A stretch of 64,000 nucleotides of DNA from the NCBI RefSeq assembly GCF_022539315.1, contig NC_066315.1, positions 96,391,990 to 96,455,989 on the forward strand, given 5' to 3'. This stretch comes from Serinus canaria. Taxonomy: Eukaryota; Chordata; Aves; Passeriformes; Fringillidae. Shown one piece after another: positions 60,001 through 64,000 of the stretch. Every line of letters begins with the position of its first letter. Positions within the stretch are counted from its first letter, which is position 1. The translations under genes were made by a program, and so were the position numbers. The notes under the pieces were generated by a model that was not told where the DNA came from, did not search any database, and saw nothing but the letters and a program-made list of their open reading frames with translations.

Positions 60001-62900
60001 AGGGACTGGGGAGTGTGCAGTGTGGGACTGAGTTGGAAGGGAGGCTGCTAACAAGGTTGCCTGAGGGAGTGGGGACCCAACTGCGAGCTCTGGAATTGGC
60101 TTCTCTCTTGTGGTTCGTGAGAAATGGGGTTTACACACCACAAAGTGCACAACTGTAATCTGTACGTGTTCATTTTGTGGTGCTACAAACTGGTTTCATT
60201 TCAAGAATATATGCAAATTTTGAAAAGCAACTCCACCTAGTAAACACATGGGACTTGATCTTTCAACTTACCCAATAATGAGAAAATGTAGATCTGATTT
60301 TTGCATAAGCCAGGCTGTTGGTCAAGATCAGAAAGGCTTCCTGTGTTCTGTAACCAACAGAACCCTCCAAATGTCAGCTTATAAATATCCAGCTTCTACT
60401 GTGGAACTTTTAATTATGGAATCTTTAACTATGGAAACTTCCCTGCTATAATTCTGGTCCTAAAATTTCCTTTTCCTCTGATGAAGGAACAGATTAAATT
60501 TGCTTCTGCAGCCCTTTTCTTCTGTGCACTTTAACTTCTCATGCTGACAAATGCTACTATGTGAACAGAAAGGAAAAGAGTGGTTGAGCTGGGATAATGG
60601 GTAGGTAAGGCATCATGGCAGATGTTTGCCTACCATCTGTAACAACTTTGTATATCTAGCTGTTCAACAAGGTGGGAGTACATTCCTCTTGACACTAAGT
60701 AGGAACTTTTTGCTGCTTATTGGCCTATATTAAAGTGGGTTAGGTGAGAATACATCACTCTTTCCTCCATAATGTCTGTGTACTTTATATACTACAGGCT
60801 AGCAGTGGAGTTTGTCTTTTTAACCACAGCTGCCATGCCATTCTCAGCCAAAAATTGCATGATTGGCCAAATGTAGGACAAATGTACAAATTGCTGCAGA
60901 TGGGGAAAATAAAAAGTGATTCAGAGAAGTACTAGAAGTTTTGGATTTGTATTCCTAAAACATTGAATTAGGTCTAAAAGAAATCCCACAAGAAGGTCTT
61001 TAGGGTCTGTTGTGGTTCTCTAGTTCTGATAGAAGATCTGCAGTGTTGTTTAGGACATTTCAGGTTCCAATTACTATAGCTCATGCCAGCTGGCAGCTTC
61101 TGTAAGGCACTGCTCATCAGCTAGAGAAAGCCTGAAGTCCATGCTTCCATCCTTCAATACACCCATAGATGTATTACCCATGGATCACTTGTAATTAGGA
61201 GGTCAGATGAGTTATGCTGCATCTGTTAAGATTCTCTCCCCCCCACCATGCTGGGGGCACTCAGCGTGGCCTTAATCAACAGATTTCTAACCCTGTGCAG
61301 CTTTAAACCAGCAAAATACTGTGAGATAAACAAGAACATCTGCTCAGATGGTTATTCAAAGTTTAGTTGAATTTTTCAAAGTACGATGGTCCCAGTGCTC
61401 ACTGTGTTGGGATTTACTCACATTTGGTGTGAAGGGAATGCCTTGGTGGAATATAGCTAAGAATGGAATTGAAATGGCTGATGTAACCTAGGTGTTTTTA
61501 ACTGTGATGGTGTTTTTATGATACTGTGGTTTGTGGGAGTCTTACTCGATTCTTCAGCTTGGAATTTCTGACAGTTGACTATATAATGTAGTAGTAAGCA
61601 AGACCTTTTTATTTGTACTGAATAAAACTATTGTGTAAGCTGATATGGTATTTCATATAGAATCCAGAAATTGTAATGTTAGATCCTTTCATATTCTGTC
61701 TTTTCTAGATACTTGAGTGGGGTGAGGAAGCTAAGTCACACCTAACAGAATAATTGTAAGTCAGAGCTAACTGGACTTTCAAACCTTGCAGAACACTCAA
61801 ATGATTTTTTTATTTTAGAGACACACAACATTCTAAAGTATGTTGCTTTAATAGTACGGTATTAAAGGTGAGGCCTTTTACACTTTTCTAAAAATCTTAC
61901 ATTCTCTTTGTATACCATTTAGATTCTGGATTTTAAGAGATATATACCATATTGCATGTAACTCGTAGGATACTTTGGGTTACTTGACTTTTTCCCTTAG
62001 GGATTGATTCTAACATTCAGTCACACCAGGTGGCCATGTTTGCAGCGTCCCGCTGGTGCCAGGGTGTACCTCTGAGGTGAAGGACTGAGAACAGAGAAAA
62101 ACCTTTCCCTCAGGAAGTCTTGGATGAGGCTTTTAGAGGCTGGGTTTTCCACACAGTGTAGCCCACAAATAAGAATCACAAATATCCTGTCTGACTTTTA
62201 CACTTGGCTAACCAAGAGTATGGAAAGTAACACTACAGAAATACCTTGAGGAATATACATATCCTAAATGAACCTCTATGAATTTGTATGCTGTATTTCA
62301 TATCTCAAATGAGAGTTTTTAAACCTAATGGAGGCATAGTTGTTTTCTTTTTATGTTTTCAGGGTTTTTTTCCCCAAGAAGAAGACAATAAGATAACTAG
62401 TTTACCCTATACCTCTGTACAATTAGCTGCTCTTATTCACCTATTATGCCATGTGTTTTCCAAATATTTTCAGTAGAAGCTTATCCTGAAACCTGTTTTT
62501 TTGTTTAAATTGCAGCATCCTAAATACCCTAACCATGTCCAGTCTAGAGAAGGTGTCACCTGACACCTGACCGTACAAAAAATCCACTTGTGTCCCCAAA
62601 GATCTCACAGCAATCAGTTCACCCCACCTTGACTGCACTGCACATGTTTTGTGACTTCCACCTCTGTCCCAAACGTTTCTATAAATATATGAGGTAATAT
62701 CCAAACAGTCAGAGTTTTGGAGGCAGTGGAGGTTCTAATTGCCCTGAACGGTCTGTAATGTCCTTCTTTTGCAGTCCGTGCCTCTGCAACCTCTCCCAAA
62801 ATCCCTTAGGGAGTTTGAAACTGCTACAGCTGTAACCTTGGAACATCTGAATGGTTCAGAAGAAAAGGGAGTGGGAGTTCTGGTCAGTTCATCACACATT
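54086..62900. other. Intergenic, AT-rich; no gene recognised
   Basis: No frame longer than about 90 codons and no recognisable exon or repeat. Poly-A and poly-T runs are present (for example 56520-56534). Confidence 0.55.
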
Positions 62901-62904
62901 GCTT

Positions 62905-63950
62905 TTGCTCTTCCTCCCTCCTAGGGGAGGACTCCTCACACCCCTCTTCTGCTCCAACATGGGGTCATTCCCATGAGACAATTACCTCCATGAGGTGCTC
63001 TGGTGTGGGTCCCTTTCATGGCATGCAGTCCTTCAGGAACAGTGTGGATTCTCCATGCAGTCACAAGCCCTGCCACAAAACCTTCTCCAGCATGGCTCCC
63101 TCTCTCCAAGAAGCCAAGGTCCTACCAGAAGTCTTCTCCAGTCCAGGCTTCCCATGGGGCTACAGCCTCCTGACATCCACCTGCTCTGGTGTGGGGCCAT
63201 CCATGGGCTACAGGTGGATCTCTGCATCCCAGTTGTCCTCCATGGGCTGTAGGGACACAGCTTCCTCACCATGGTCTCTGTGGGCTGGAGGGGAATCTCC
63301 GCTCTGGTGCTTGGAGCAGCTCCTACCCCTCCTTCTTCACTGACGATAGTGTCTGCAGGGCTGCTCCTCTCACATATCCTGATTCTTTTCTTCTCCGGCC
63401 CCAGCTATTGCTGCACTACATCTTTTTTCCCCTTCTTAGCTATGTTATCCCAGGGACACTAGTGCTGATGTTGACTGGCCTTGCCAAGTGGTGGGCCCAT
63501 CTTGGAGCCAGCTGGCATTGCTTCCATTGGGCATGGGGGAAGCTTCTGTCAGTTTCCCACAGAAGCCACCTGTTTAGCCCTCCCCACCCCCACTACTGAA
63601 ACTTTGCCACAAAAACCCAGTACATCCATGGAGATGGGTAGCTCTGGCCTTGCTCTGGGAATGTCTCCTGGAAAGGCGGCTTTTATTTCTCTTCATCCAG
63701 CTCAGCTGAACTGCTGGCTGTCTGTAGTCCATGGGGATAATGTCTGGCAGACACCCAGTTCCAAACAGGCATTACCCACCCTCTTTCTGACGGTGAGTTT
63801 CTGCCGTGAGCAGCAGGGCTCTGTCTCAGGTCCATGTTGGCTGGAGTGCTCTCTGATGCCCCTTACAGTGCCTGTCTGGTGGTCCTTGCCAAGCAGTGAC
63901 AATCTCACAGCTAGTGGAGGTCATTTTTGTACCAGTCAATGATTTGTGAT
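62905..63950. mobile_element. Dispersed repeat-like block, possibly LTR-retroelement derived
   Basis: About 1 kb of C/T- and G-rich sequence unlike its surroundings, with open chance frames up to 153 codons. It has internal degenerate repeats of the type CCATGGGCTACAGGTGGATC / CCATGGGCTGTAGGGAC / GTGGGCTGGAGGGGAATCTC. Phrases such as GCAGCTCCTACCCCTCCTTC, GGGGAAGCTTCTGTCAG and CCCACAGAAGCCACCTG resemble an interspersed sequence I recall as common in bird genomes. I suspect an LTR element, but class, orientation and borders are not established. No intact gene is present. Confidence 0.45.
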
Positions 63951-64000
63951 AGTAAAAGCTCACAGTTCTGTCTGTGTCATTGACATTCACTGTCAACATG

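Noticed and set aside
1..64000. CRISPR array, prokaryotic operon, rRNA or tRNA genes
   Set aside because: No spaced direct repeats, ribosome-binding sites, compact operons or cloverleaf sequences were seen; the window is clearly vertebrate nuclear DNA.

Overview
The window looks like nuclear DNA from a bird. It is AT-rich and intron-rich, it carries truncated CR1 LINEs of the avian/sauropsid type, and its genes have canonical GT-AG exons. No prokaryotic feature, CRISPR array, tRNA or rRNA is visible. The species cannot be fixed from sequence alone.

Layout. (1) 1-7772, plus strand: the last four coding exons of TMX3, an ER-membrane thioredoxin-related protein, ending in a KKKD-type ER-retrieval tail. 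Its 3'UTR follows and has no single clear end. (2) About 9.7-31.3 kb: AT-rich intergenic DNA with no gene I can recognise, only short tandem duplications and small perfect hairpins. (3) 31.3-44.8 kb, plus strand: a complete transglutaminase-family gene, read here as 13 coding exons (exon 1 is the least certain) whose splice phases all join into one open frame of about 1213 codons. (4) 44.8-64 kb: no recognisable gene. It holds one GC-rich block near 53.7-54.1 kb and a dispersed-repeat-like block from about 62.9 kb to the end.

The transglutaminase is the main result. It has the usual N-terminal beta-sandwich, catalytic core and two C-terminal beta-barrels (about 698 residues) and keeps the Cys-His-Asp triad (C276, H333, D356). 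The last exon then reads on without a stop for about 515 more residues. This tail is rich in Pro, Ser, Cys and Gly and has internal repeats like those of cornified-envelope or structural proteins. Within the core, the transition-state Trp is replaced by Glu, the residues on both sides of the catalytic Cys are changed, most ligands of the three calcium sites known from TGM3 are lost, and Cys content is about double that of TGM2. The gene therefore looks like a cross-linking enzyme fused to a structural tail, with uncertain or altered catalysis, perhaps used in a cornifying epithelium. That role is inference; the exon structure, residues and repeats are read directly from the sequence.
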